Source: Anaspis maculata
Lineage: Eukaryota > Arthropoda > Insecta > Coleoptera > Scraptiidae
Reading direction: 5' to 3'
Assembly: GCA_949128115.1 (NCBI GenBank)
Contig: OX421967.1
Location: forward strand, 4,702,070 to 4,766,069
Length of the DNA: 64,000 nucleotides
In this document: piece by piece, positions 35,556 through 47,640 of the stretch
Position numbering within the stretch: the stretch's first letter is position 1
Layout: every line of letters begins with the position of its first letter
Notes under the pieces: generated by a model
Databases searched by the model: none
The model's input: only the letters and a program-made list of their open reading frames with translations
What the model was told of the DNA's origin: nothing
Program-made: the position numbers and the translations under genes

Positions 35556-38500
35556 GCACGTGGGTTAAAACCTGAACTTTTTGGATAACAATTGTGTCTT
35601 TTCTTCTATATTTGTGTTCGTTCGCCAGATTTTGCGTTTGGAACAAGTAGCTGCCAACATCAAAAGTGGTGACCGATCGTTTTAGATGTCACGTGGGTTG
35701 AAGCCTGAAGTCACGTGGGTTGGAGCCTGGAGTCACGTGGGTTCAAACCTGAATTTTTTGGATAACAATTGTGTCTTTTTTTCTATATTTGTGTTCGTTC
35801 GTCAGATGTGGCGTTTGGAAAGAGTAGCTGCCATCTTCAAAAGTGGTGACCGATCGTTTTAAAAGTCACGTGGGTTGAAGCCTGAAGTCACGTGGGTTGA
35901 AGCCTGAAGTCACGTGGGTTGAAGCCTGAAGTCACGTGGGTTAAAACCTGAACTTTTTGGATAACAATTGTGTTTTTTCTTCTATATTTGTGTTCGTTCG
36001 TCAGATTTTGCGTTTGGAACAAGAAGCTGCCAACATCAAAAGTGGTAACCGATCGTTTTAGAAGTCACATGGGTTGAAGCCTGAAGTCACGTGGGTTGGA
36101 GCCTGGAGTCACGTGGGTTCAAACCTGAACTTTTTGGATAACAATTGTGTCTTTTTTTCTATATTTGTGTTCGTTCGTCAGATGTTGCGTTTGGAAAGAG
36201 TAGCTGCCATCTTCGAAAGTGGTGACCGATCGTTTTAAAAGTCACGTGGGTTGAAGCCTGAAGTCACGTGGGTTGAAGCCTGAAGTCACGTGGGTTGAAG
36301 CCTGGAGTCACGTGGGTTAAAACCTGAACTTTTTGGATAACAATTGTGTCTTTTCTTCTATATTTGTGTTCGTTCGTCAGATTTTGCGTCTGGAACAAGT
36401 AGCTGCCAACCTCAAAAGTGGTGACCGATCGTTTTAGATGTCACGTGGGTTGAAGCCTGAAGTCACGTGGGTTGGAGCCTGGAGTCACGTGGGTTCAAAC
36501 CTGAACTTTTTGGATAACAATTGTGTCTTTTTTTCTATATTTGTGTTCGTTCGTCAGATGTTGCGTTTGGAAAGAGAAGCTGCCATCTTCAAAAGTGGTG
36601 ACCGATCGTTTTCAAAGTCACGTGGGTTGAAGCCTGAAGTCACGTGGGTTGAAGCCTGAAGTCACGTGGGTTGAAGCCTGAAGTCACGTGGGTTAAAACC
36701 TGAACTTTTTGGATAACAATTGTGTCTTTTCTTCTATATTTGTGTTCGTTCGTCAGATGTTGCGTTTGGAAAGAGTAGCTGCCATCTTCAAAGTGGTGAC
36801 CGATCGTTTTAAAAGTCACGTGGGTTGAAGCCTGAAGTCACGTGGGTTGAAGCCTGGAGTCACGTGGGTTGAAGCCTGAAGTCACGTGGGTTAAAACCTG
36901 AACTTTTTGGATAACAATTGTGTCTTTTCTTCTATATTTGTGTTCGTTCGTAAGATTTTGCGTTTGGAACAAGTAGCTGCCAACATCAAAAGTGGTGACC
37001 GATCGTTTTAGAAGTCACGTGTGTTGAAGCCTGAAGTCACGTGGGTTGGAGCCTGGAGTCACGTGGGTTCAAACCTGAACTTTTTGGATAACAATTGTGT
37101 CTTTTTTTCTATATTTGTGTTCGTTCGTCAGATGTTGCGTTTGGAAAGAGTAGCTGCCATCTTCAGAAGTGGTGACCGATCGTTTTAAAAGTCACGTGGG
37201 TTGAAGCCTGAAGTCACGTGGGTTGAAGCCTGAAGTTACGTGGGTTAAAACCTGAACTTTTTGGATACCAATTGTGTCTTTTCTTCTATATTTGTGTTCG
37301 TTCGTCAGATTTTGCGTTTGGAACAAATAGCTGCCAACATCAAAAGTGGTGACCGATCGTTTTAAAAGTCACGTGAGTTGAAGCCTGAAGTCACGTGGGT
37401 TGGAGCCTGGAGTCACGTGGGTTCAAACCTGAATTTTTTGGATTACAATTTTGTCATTTTTTTTTGATATTTGTGTTCGTTCGTCAGATGTTGCGTTTGG
37501 AACAAGTAGCTGCCAACTCCAAAAGTGGTGACCGATCGTTTTAAAAGTCACGTGGGTTGAAGCCTGAAGTCACGTGGGTTAAAGCCTGAAGTCACGTGGG
37601 TTGAAGCCTGAAGTCACGTGGGTTAAAACCTGAACTTTTTGGGTAACAATTGTGTCTTGTTTTCTATATTTGTGTTCGTTCGTCAGATGTTGCGTTTGGA
37701 ACAAGTAGCTGCCAACTTCAAAAGTGGTGGCCGATCGTTTTCAAAGTCACGTGGGTTGAAGTCTGAAGTCACGTGGGTTGAAGCCTGTAGTCACGTGGGT
37801 CAAAACCCGAACTTTTTGGATAACAATAGTGTATTTTCTTCTATATTTGTGTTCGTTCGTCAGATGGTGCGTTTGAAACAAGTAGCTGCCAACTCCAAAA
37901 GTGGTGACCGATCGTTTTAAAAGTCACGTGGGTTGAAGCCTGGAGTCACGTGGGTTGAAGCCTGAAGTCACGTGGGTTATAGCCTGAAGTCACGTGGGTT
38001 AAAACCTGAGCTTTTTGGATAACAATTGTGTCTTTTTTTCTATATTTGTGTTCGTTTGTCAGATGTTGCGTTTGGAACAAGTAGCTGCCAATTGCAAAAG
38101 TGGTGACCGATCGTTCCAAAAGTCACGTATGTTGAAGCCTGGAGTCACGTGGGTTGGAGCCTGAAATCACGTGGGTTGAAGCCTGAACTTTTTGGGTAAC
38201 AATTGTGTCTTCAGTTTTTTGATATTTGTGTTCGTTCGTCAGATGTTGCGTCTAGAACAAGTAGCTGCCAACTCCAAAAGTGGTGACCGATCGTTTCAAA
38301 AGTCACGTGGGTTGAAGCCTGAAGTCACGTGGGTTGAAGCCTGAAGTCACGTGGGTTGAAGCCTGAAGTCACGTGGGTTGAAGCCTGAAGTCACGTGGGT
38401 TGAAACCTGAACTTTTTGGATAACAATTGTGTCTTTTCTTCTATATTTGTGTTCGTTCGTCAGATTTTGCGTTTGTAACAAGTAGCTGCCAACATCAAAA

Positions 38501-41021
38501 GTGGTGACCGATCGTTTTAGATGTCACGTGGGTTGAAGCCTGAAGTCACGTGGGTTGGAGCCTGGAGTCACGTGGGTTCAAACCTGATCTTTTTGGATAA
38601 CAATTGTGTCTTTTTTTCTATATTTGTGTTCGTTCGTCAGATGTTGCGTTTGGGAAGAGTAGCTGCCATCTTCAAAAGTGGTGACCGATCGTTTTAAAAG
38701 TCACGTGGGTTGAAGCCTGAAGTCACGTGGGTTGAAGCCTGGAGTCACGTGGGTTGAAGCCTGAAGTCACGTGGGTTAAAACCTGAACTTTTTGGATAAC
38801 AATTGTGTCTTTTCTTCTATATTTGTGTTCGTTCGTCAGATTTTGCGTTTGGAACAAGTAGCTGCCAACATCAAAAGTGGTGACCGATCGTTTCAGATGT
38901 CACGTGGGTTGAAGCCTGAAGTCACGTGGGTTGGAGCCTGTAGTCACGTGGGTTCAAACCTAAACTTTTTGGATAACAATTGTGTCTTTTTTTCTATATT
39001 TGTGTTCGTTCGTCAGATGTTGCGTTTGGAAAGAGTAGCTGCCATCTTCAAAAGTGGTGACCGATCGTTTTAAAAGTCACGTGGGTTGAAGCCTCAAGTC
39101 ACGTGGGTTGAAGCCTGAAGTCACGTGGGTTGAAGCCTGAAGTCACGTGAGTTAAAACCTGAACTTTTTGGATAACAATTGTGTCTTTTCTTCTTTATTT
39201 GTGTTCGTTCGTCAGATTTTGCGTTTGGAACAAGTAGCTGCCAACATCAAAAGTGGTGACCGATCGTTTAAGATGTCACGTGGGTTGAAGCCTGAAGTCA
39301 CGTGGGTTGGAGCCTGGAGTCACGTGGGTTCAAACCTAATCTTTTTGGATAACAATTGTGTCTTTTTTTCTATATTTGTGTTCGTTCGTCAGATGTTGCG
39401 TTTGGAAAGAGTAGCTGCCATCTTCAAAAGTGGTGACCGATCGTTTTAAAAGTCACGTGGGTTGAAGCCTGAAGTCACGTGGGTTGAAGCCTGAAGTCAC
39501 GTGGGTTGAAGCCTGAAGTCACGTGGGTTAAAACCTGAACTTTTTGGATAACAATTGTGTCTTTTCTTCTATATTTGTGTTCGTTCGTCAGACTTTGCGT
39601 TTGGAACAAGTAGCTGCCAACATCAAAAGTGGTGACCGATCGTTTCAGAAGTCACGTGGGTTGAAGCCTGAAGTCACGTGGGTTGGGGCCTGGAGTCACG
39701 TGGGTTCAAACCTGAACTTTTTGGATAACAATTGTGTCTTTTTTTCTATATTTGTGTTCGTTCGTCAGATGTTGCGTTTGAAAAGAGTAGCTGCCATCTT
39801 CAAAAGTGGTGATCGATCGTTTTAAAAGTCACGTGGGTTGAAGCCTGAAGTCACGTGGGTTGAAGCCTGAAGTCACGTGGGTTGAAGCCTGAAGTCACGT
39901 GGGTTAAAACCTGAAATTTTTGGATAACAATTGTGTCTTTTCTTCTTTATTTGTGTTCGTTCGTCAGATTTTGCGTTTGGAACAAGTAGCTGCCAACATC
40001 AAAAGTGGTGACCGATCGTTTTAGAAGTCACGTAGGTTGAAGCCTGAAGTCACGTGGGTTGGAGCCTGGAGTCACGTGGGTTCAAACCTGAACTTTTTGG
40101 ATATGAATTGTGTCTTTTTTTCTATATTTGTGTTCGTTCGTCAGATGTTGCGTTTGGAAAGAGTAGCTGCCATCTTCAAAAGTGGTGACCGATCGTTTTA
40201 AAAGTCACGTGGGTTGAAGCCTGAAGTCACGTGGGTTGAAGCCTGAAGTCACGTGGGTTGAAGCCTGAAGTCACGTGGGTTAAAACCTGAACTTTTTGGA
40301 TAACAATTGTGTCTTTTCTTCTATATTTGTGTTCGTTCGTCAGACTTTGCGTTTGGAACAAGTAGCTGCCAACATCAAAAGTGGTGACCGATCGTTTCAG
40401 AAGTCACGTGGGTTGAAGCCTGAAGTCACGTGGGTTGGAGCCTGGAGTCACGTGGGTTCAAACCTGAACTTTTTGGATAACAATTGTGTCTTTTTTTCTA
40501 TATTTGTGTTCGTTCGTCAGATGTTGCGTTTGAAAAGAGTAGCTGCCATCTTCAAAAGTGGTGATCGATCGTTTTAAAAGTCACGTGGGTTGAAGCCTGA
40601 AGTCACGTGGGTTGAAGCCTGAAGTCACGTGGGTTGAAGCCTGAAGTCACGTGGGTTAAAACCTGAAATTTTTGGATAACAATTGTGTCTTTTCTTCTTT
40701 ATTTGTGTTCGTTCGTCAGATTTTGCGTTTGGAACAAGTAGCTGCCAACATCAAAAGTGGTGACCGATCGTTTTAGATGTCACGTGGGTTGAAGCCTGAA
40801 GTCACGTGGGTTGGAGCCTGGAGTCACGTGGGTTCAAACCTGAACTTTTTGGATAACAATTGTGTCTTTTTTTCTATATTTGTGTTGGTTCGTCAGATGT
40901 TGCGTTTGGAAAGAGTAGCTGCCATCTTCAAAAGTAGTGACCGATCGTTTTAAAAGTCACGTGGGTTGAAGCCTGAAGTCACGTGGGTTGAAGCCTGAAG
41001 TCACGTGGGTTGAAGCCTGAA

Positions 41022-44000
41022 GTCACGTGGGTTAAAACCTGAACTTTTTGGATAACAATTGTGTCTTTTCTTCTATATTTGTGTTCGTTCGTCAGATTTT
41101 GCGTTTGGAACAAGTAGCTGCCAACATCAAAAGTGGTGACCGATCGTTTTTGATGTCACGTGGGTTGAAGCCTGGAGTCACGTGGGTTGAAGCCTGGAGT
41201 CACGTGGGTTAAAACCTGAACTTTTTGGATAACAATTGTGTCTTTTCTTCTATATTTGTGTTCGTTCGCCAGATTTTGCGTTTGGAACAAGTAGCTGCCA
41301 ACATCAAAAGTGGTGACCGATCGTTTTAGATGTCACGTGGGTTGAAGCCTGAAGTCACGTGAGTTGGAGCCTGGAGTCACGTGGGTTAAAACCTGAACTT
41401 TTTGGATAACAATTGTGCCTTTTCTTCTATATTTGTGTTCGTTCGCCAGATTTTGCGTTTGGAACAAGTAGCTGCCAACATCAAAAGTGGTGACCGATCG
41501 TTTTAGATGTCACGTGGGTTGAAGCCTGAAGTCACGTGGGTTGGAGCCTGGAGTCACGTGGGTTAAAACCTGAACTTTTTGGATAACAATTGTGTCTTTT
41601 CTTCTATATTTGTGTTCGTTCGTCAGACTTTGCGTTTGGAACAAGTAGCTGCCAACATCAAAAGTGGTGACCGATCGTTTCAGAAGTCACGTGGGTTGAA
41701 GCCTGAAGTCACGTGGGTTGGAGCCTGGAGTCACGTGGGTTCAAACCTGAACTTTTTGGATAACAATTGTGTCTTTTTTTCTATATTTGTGTTCGTTCGT
41801 CAGATGTTGCGTTTGAAAAGAGTAGCTGCCATCTTCAAAATTGGTGATCGATCGTTTTAAAAGTCACGTGGGTTGAAGCCTGAAGTCACGTGGGTTGAAG
41901 CCTGAAGTCACGTGGGTTGAAGCCTGAAGTCACGTGGGTTAAAACCTGAAATTTTTGGATAACAATTGTGTCTTTTCTTCTTTATTTGTGTTCGTTCGTC
42001 AGATTTTGCGTTTGGAACAAGTAGCTGCCAACATCAAAAGTGGTGACCGATCGTTTTAGAAGTCACGTAGGTTGAAGCCCGAAGTCACGTGGGTTGGAGC
42101 CTGGAGTCACGTGGGTTCAAACCTGAACTTTTTGGATATGAATTGTGTCTTTTTTTCTATATTTGTGTTCGTTCGTCAGATGTTGCGTTTGGAAAGAGTA
42201 GCTGCCATCTTCAAAAGTGGTGACCGATCGTTTTAAAAGTCACGTGGGTTGAAGCCTGAAGTCACGTGGGTTGAAGCCTGAAGTCACGTGGGTTAAAACC
42301 TGAACTTTTTGGATAACAATTGTGCCTTTTCTTCTATATTTGTGTTCGTTCGCCAGATTTTGCGTTTGGAACAAGTAGCTGCCAACATCAAAAGTGGTGA
42401 CCGATCGTTTTAGATGTCACGTGGGTTGAAGCCTGAAGTCACGTGGGTTGGAGCCTGGAGTCACGTGGGTTCAAACCTGAACTTTTTGGATAACAATTGT
42501 GTCTTTTTTTCTATATTTGTGTTGGTTCGTCAGATGTTGCGTTTGGAAAGAGTAGCTGCCATCTTCAAAAGTAGTGACCGATCGTTTTAAAAGTCACGTG
42601 GGTTGAAGCCTGAAGTCACGTGGGTTGAAGCCTGAAGTCACGTGGGTTGAAGCCTGAAGTCACGTGGGTTAAAACCTGAACTTTTTGGATAACAATTGTG
42701 TCTTTTCTTCTATATTTGTGTTCGTTCGTCAGATTTTGCGTTTGGAACAAGTAGCTGCCAACATCAAAAGTGGTGACCGATCGTTTTAGATGTCACGTGG
42801 GTTGAAGCCTGAAGTCACGTGGGTTGGAGCCTGGAGTCACGTGGGTTCAAACCTGAACTTTTTGGATAACAATTGTGTCTTTTTTTCTATATTTGTGTTG
42901 GTTCGTCAGATGTTGCGTTTGGAAAGAGTAGCTGCCATCTTCAAAAGTAGTGACCGATCGTTTTAAAAGTCACGTGGGTTGAAGCCTGAAGTCACGTGGG
43001 TTGAAGCCTGAAGTCACGTGGGTTGAAGCCTGAAGTCACGTGGGTTAAAACCTGAACTTTTTGGATAACAATTGTGTCTTTTCTTCTATATTTGTGTTCG
43101 TTCGTCAGATTTTGCGTTTGGAACAAGTAGCTGCCAACATCAAAAGTGGTGACCGATCGTTTTTGATGTCACGTGGGTTGAAGCCTGAAGTCACGTGGGT
43201 TGAAGCCTGGAGTCACGTGGGTTAAAACCTGAACTTTTTGGATAACAATTGTGTCTTTTCTTCTATATTTGTGTTCGTTCGTCAGATTTTGCGTTTGGAA
43301 CAAGTAGCTGCCAACATCAAAAGTGGTGACCGATCGTTTTTGATGTCACGTGGGTTGAAGCCTGGAGTCACGTGGGTTGAAGCCTGGAGTCACGTGGGTT
43401 AAAACCTGAACTTTTTGGATAACAATTGTGTCTTTTCTTCTATATTTGTGTTCGTTCGCCAGATTTTGCGTTTGGAACAAGTAGCTGCCAACATCAAAAG
43501 TGGTGACCGATCGTTTTAGATGTCACGTGGGTTGAAGCCTGAAGTCACGTGAGTTGGAGCCTGGAGTCACGTGGGTTAAAACCTGAACTTTTTGGATAAC
43601 AATTGTGCCTTTTCTTCTATATTTGTGTTCGTTCGCCAGATTTTGCGTTTGGAACAAGTAGCTGCCAACATCAAAAGTGGTGACCGATCGTTTTAGATGT
43701 CACGTGGGTTGAAGCCTGAAGTCACGTGGGTTGGAGCCTGGAGTCACGTGGGTTAAAACCTGAACTTTTTGGATAACAATTGTGTCTTTTCTTCTATATT
43801 TGTGTTCGTTCGTCAGACTTTGCGTTTGGAACAAGTAGCTGCCAACATCAAAAGTGGTGACCGATCGTTTCAGAAGTCACGTGGGTTGAAGCCTGAAGTC
43901 ACGTGGGTTGGAGCCTGGAGTCACGTGGGTTCAAACCTGAACTTTTTGGATAACAATTGTGTCTTTTTTTCTATATTTGTGTTCGTTCGTCAGATGTTGC

Positions 44001-45402
44001 GTTTGAAAAGAGTAGCTGCCATCTTCAAAATTGGTGATCGATCGTTTTAAAAGTCACGTGGGTTGAAGCCTGAAGTCACGTGGGTTGAAGCCTGAAGTCA
44101 CGTGGGTTGAAGCCTGAAGTCACGTGGGTTAAAACCTGAAATTTTTGGATAACAATTGTGTCTTTTCTTCTTTATTTGTGTTCGTTCGTCAGATTTTGCG
44201 TTTGGAACAAGTAGCTGCCAACATCAAAAGTGGTGACCGATCGTTTTAGAAGTCACGTAGGTTGAAGCCCGAAGTCACGTGGGTTGGAGCCTGGAGTCAC
44301 GTGGGTTCAAACCTGAACTTTTTGGATATGAATTGTGTCTTTTTTTCTATATTTGTGTTCGTTCGTCAGATGTTGCGTTTGGAAAGAGTAGCTGCCATCT
44401 TCAAAAGTGGTGACCGATCGTTTTAAAAGTCACGTGGGTTGAAGCCTGAAGTCACGTGGGTTGAAGCCTGAAGTCACGTGGGTTAAAACCTGAACTTTTT
44501 GGATAACAATTGTGCCTTTTCTTCTATATTTGTGTTCGTTCGCCAGATTTTGCGTTTGGAACAAGTAGCTGCCAACATCAAAAGTGGTGACCGATCGTTT
44601 TAGATGTCACGTGGGTTGAAGCCTGAAGTCACGTGGGTTGGAGCCTGGAGTCACGTGGGTTCAAACCTGAACTTTTTGGATAACAATTGTGTCTTTTTTT
44701 CTATATTTGTGTTGGTTCGTCAGATGTTGCGTTTGGAAAGAGTAGCTGCCATCTTCAAAAGTAGTGACCGATCGTTTTAAAAGTCACGTGGGTTGAAGCC
44801 TGAAGTCACGTGGGTTGAAGCCTGAAGTCACGTGGGTTGAAGCCTGAAGTCACGTGGGTTAAAACCTGAACTTTTTGGATAACAATTGTGTCTTTTCTTC
44901 TATATTTGTGTTCGTTCGTCAGATTTTGCGTTTGGAACAAGTAGCTGCCAACATCAAAAGTGGTGACCGATCGTTTTAGATGTCACGTGGGTTGAAGCCT
45001 GAAGTCACGTGGGTTGGAGCCTGGAGTCACGTGGGTTCAAACCTGAACTTTTTGGATAACAATTGTGTCTTTTTTTCTATATTTGTGTTGGTTCGTCAGA
45101 TGTTGCGTTTGGAAAGAGTAGCTGCCATCTTCAAAAGTAGTGACCGATCGTTTTAAAAGTCACGTGGGTTGAAGCCTGAAGTCACGTGGGTTGAAGCCTG
45201 AAGTCACGTGGGTTGAAGCCTGAAGTCACGTGGGTTAAAACCTGAACTTTTTGGATAACAATTGTGTCTTTTCTTCTATATTTGTGTTCGTTCGTCAGAT
45301 TTTGCGTTTGGAACAAGTAGCTGCCAACATCAAAAGTGGTGACCGATCGTTTTTGATGTCACGTGGGTTGAAGCCTGAAGTCACGTGGGTTGAAGCCTGG
45401 AG
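41022..45402 (+). repeat. Tandem duplication, 2,190-bp period, second instance
   Basis: Exact counterpart of the doubled block at 31.2-35.6 kb, shifted by 9,847 bp. Copies are about 41,022-43,211 and 43,212-45,402. AAAATTGGTGATCG recurs at about 41,837 and 44,027. It was carried along by the larger duplication rather than formed independently. Confidence 0.9.
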
Positions 45403-45719
45403 GCACGTGGGTTAAAACCTGAACTTTTTGGATAACAATTGTGTCTTTTCTTCTATATTTGTGTTCGTTCGCCAGATTTTGCGTTTGGAACAAGTAGCTG
45501 CCAACATCAAAAGTGGTGACCGATCGTTTTAGATGTCACGTGGGTTGAAGCCTGAAGTCACGTGGGTTGGAGCCTGGAGTCACGTGGGTTAAAACCTGAA
45601 CTTTTTGGATAACAATTGTGCCTTTTCTTCTATATTTGTGTTCGTTCGCCAGATTTTGCGTTTGGAACAAGTAGCTGCCAACATCAAAAGTGGTGACCGA
45701 TCGTTTTAGATGTCACGTG

Positions 45720-47640
45720 GGTTGAAGCCTGAAGTCACGTGGGTTGAAGCCTGAAGTCACGTGGGTTGAAGCCTGAAGTCACGTGGGTTGAAACCTGAAC
45801 TTTTTGGATAACAATTGTGTCTTTTCTTCTATATTTGTGTTCGTTCGTCAGATTTTGCGTTTGTAACAAGTAGCTGCCAACATCAAAAGTGGTGACCGAT
45901 CGTTTTAGATGTCACGTGGGTTGAAGCCTGAAGTCACGTGGGTTGGAGCCTGGAGTCACGTGGGTTCAAACCTGATCTTTTTGGATAACAATTGTGTCTT
46001 TTTTTCTATATTTGTGTTCGTTCGTCAGATGTTGCGTTTGGGAAGAGTAGCTGCCATCTTCAAAAGTGGTGACCGATCGTTTTAAAAGTCACGTGGGTTG
46101 AAGCCTGAAGTCACGTGGGTTGAAGCCTGGAGTCACGTGGGTTGAAGCCTGAAGTCACGTGGGTTAAAACCTGAACTTTTTGGATATCAATTGTGTCTTT
46201 TCTTCTATATTTGTGTTCGTTCGTCAGATTTTGCGTTTGGAACAAGTAGCTGCCAACATCAAAAGTGGTGACCGATCGTTTCAGATGTCACGTGGGTTGA
46301 AGCCTGAAGTCACGTGGGTTGGAGCCTGTAGTCACGTGGGTTCAAACCTAAACTTTTTGGATAACAATTGTGTCTTTTTTTCTATATTTGTGTTCGTTCG
46401 TCAGATGTTGCGTTTGGAAAGAGTAGCTGCCATCTTCAAAAGTGGTGACCGATCGTTTTAAAAGTCACGTGGGTTGAAGCCTCAAGTCACGTGGGTTGAA
46501 GCCTGAAGTCACGTGGGTTGAAGCCTGAAGTCACGTGAGTTAAAACCTGAACTTTTTGGATAACAATTGTGTCTTTTCTTCTTTATTTGTGTTCGTTCGT
46601 CAGATTTTGCGTTTGGAACAAGTAGCTGCCAACATCAAAAGTGGTGACCGATCGTTTAAGATGTCACGTGGGTTGAAGCCTGAAGTCACGTGGGTTGGAG
46701 CCTGGAGTCACGTGGGTTCAAACCTAATCTTTTTGGATAACAATTGTGTCTTTTTTTCTATATTTGTGTTCGTTCGTCAGATGTTGCGTTTGGAAAGAGT
46801 AGCTGCCATCTTCAAAAGTGGTGACCGATCGTTTTAAAAGTCACGTGGGTTGAAGCCTGAAGTCACGTGGGTTGAAGCCTGAAGTCACGTGGGTTGAAGC
46901 CTGAAGTCACGTGGGTTAAAACCTGAACTTTTTGGATAACAATTGTGTCTTTTCTTCTATATTTGTGTTCGTTCGTCAGACTTTGCGTTTGGAACAAGTA
47001 GCTGCCAACATCAAAAGTGGTGACCGATCGTTTCAGAAGTCACGTGGGTTGAAGCCTGAAGTCACGTGGGTTGGAGCCTGGAGTCACGTGGGTTCAAACC
47101 TGAACTTTTTGGATAACAATTGTGTCTTTTTTTCTATATTTGTGTTCGTTCGTCAGATGTTGCGTTTGAAAAGAGTAGCTGCCATCTTCAAAAGTGGTGA
47201 TCGATCGTTTTAAAAGTCACGTGGGTTGAAGCCTGAAGTCACGTGGGTTGAAGCCTGAAGTCACGTGGGTTGAAGCCTGAAGTCACGTGGGTTAAAACCT
47301 GAAATTTTTGGATAACAATTGTGTCTTTTCTTCTTTATTTGTGTTCGTTCGTCAGATTTTGCGTTTGGAACAAGTAGCTGCCAACATCAAAAGTGGTGAC
47401 CGATCGTTTTAGAAGTCACGTAGGTTGAAGCCTGAAGTCACGTGGGTTGGAGCCTGGAGTCACGTGGGTTCAAACCTGAACTTTTTGGATATGAATTGTG
47501 TCTTTTTTTCTATATTTGTGTTCGTTCGTCAGATGTTGCGTTTGGAAAGAGTAGCTGCCATCTTCAAAAGTGGTGACCGATCGTTTTAAAAGTCACGTGG
47601 GTTGAAGCCTGAAGTCACGTGGGTTGAAGCCTGAAGTCAC
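45720..47640 (+). repeat. Third copy of the 38.33-40.25 kb block (offset 7,388)
   Basis: Begins in the four GAAGCC/GAAACC 22-mers before a TTTGTAACAAG A unit and runs through the AAACCTAATC and TTTAAGATG markers to GATATGAATTG at 47,488 (40,100 and 30,253 in the other copies). At about 47,640 it switches, by having one 22-mer fewer, to a sequence colinear with 6.4 kb. It has a private GGATATCAATTG change at about 46,183. Confidence 0.86.

Larger units (their letters stand above)
25842..45588 (+). repeat. Large tandem duplication, 9,847-bp period (two full copies)
   Basis: Copy 1 is about 25,842-35,690 and copy 2 about 35,690-45,538, with homology continuing to 45,588. Markers 9,847 bp apart include GATGTGGCG (25,958 and 35,805), GTAAG (27,103 and 36,950), GATATGAATTG (30,253 and 40,100) and GAGGCACG (35,553 and 45,400). 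I noticed no mismatch in the parts compared by eye, so this looks like the youngest large event in the window. The upstream edge joins a C unit end to the repeat, and the downstream edge is where CAAACC and AAAACC 22-mers diverge. Confidence 0.92.
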
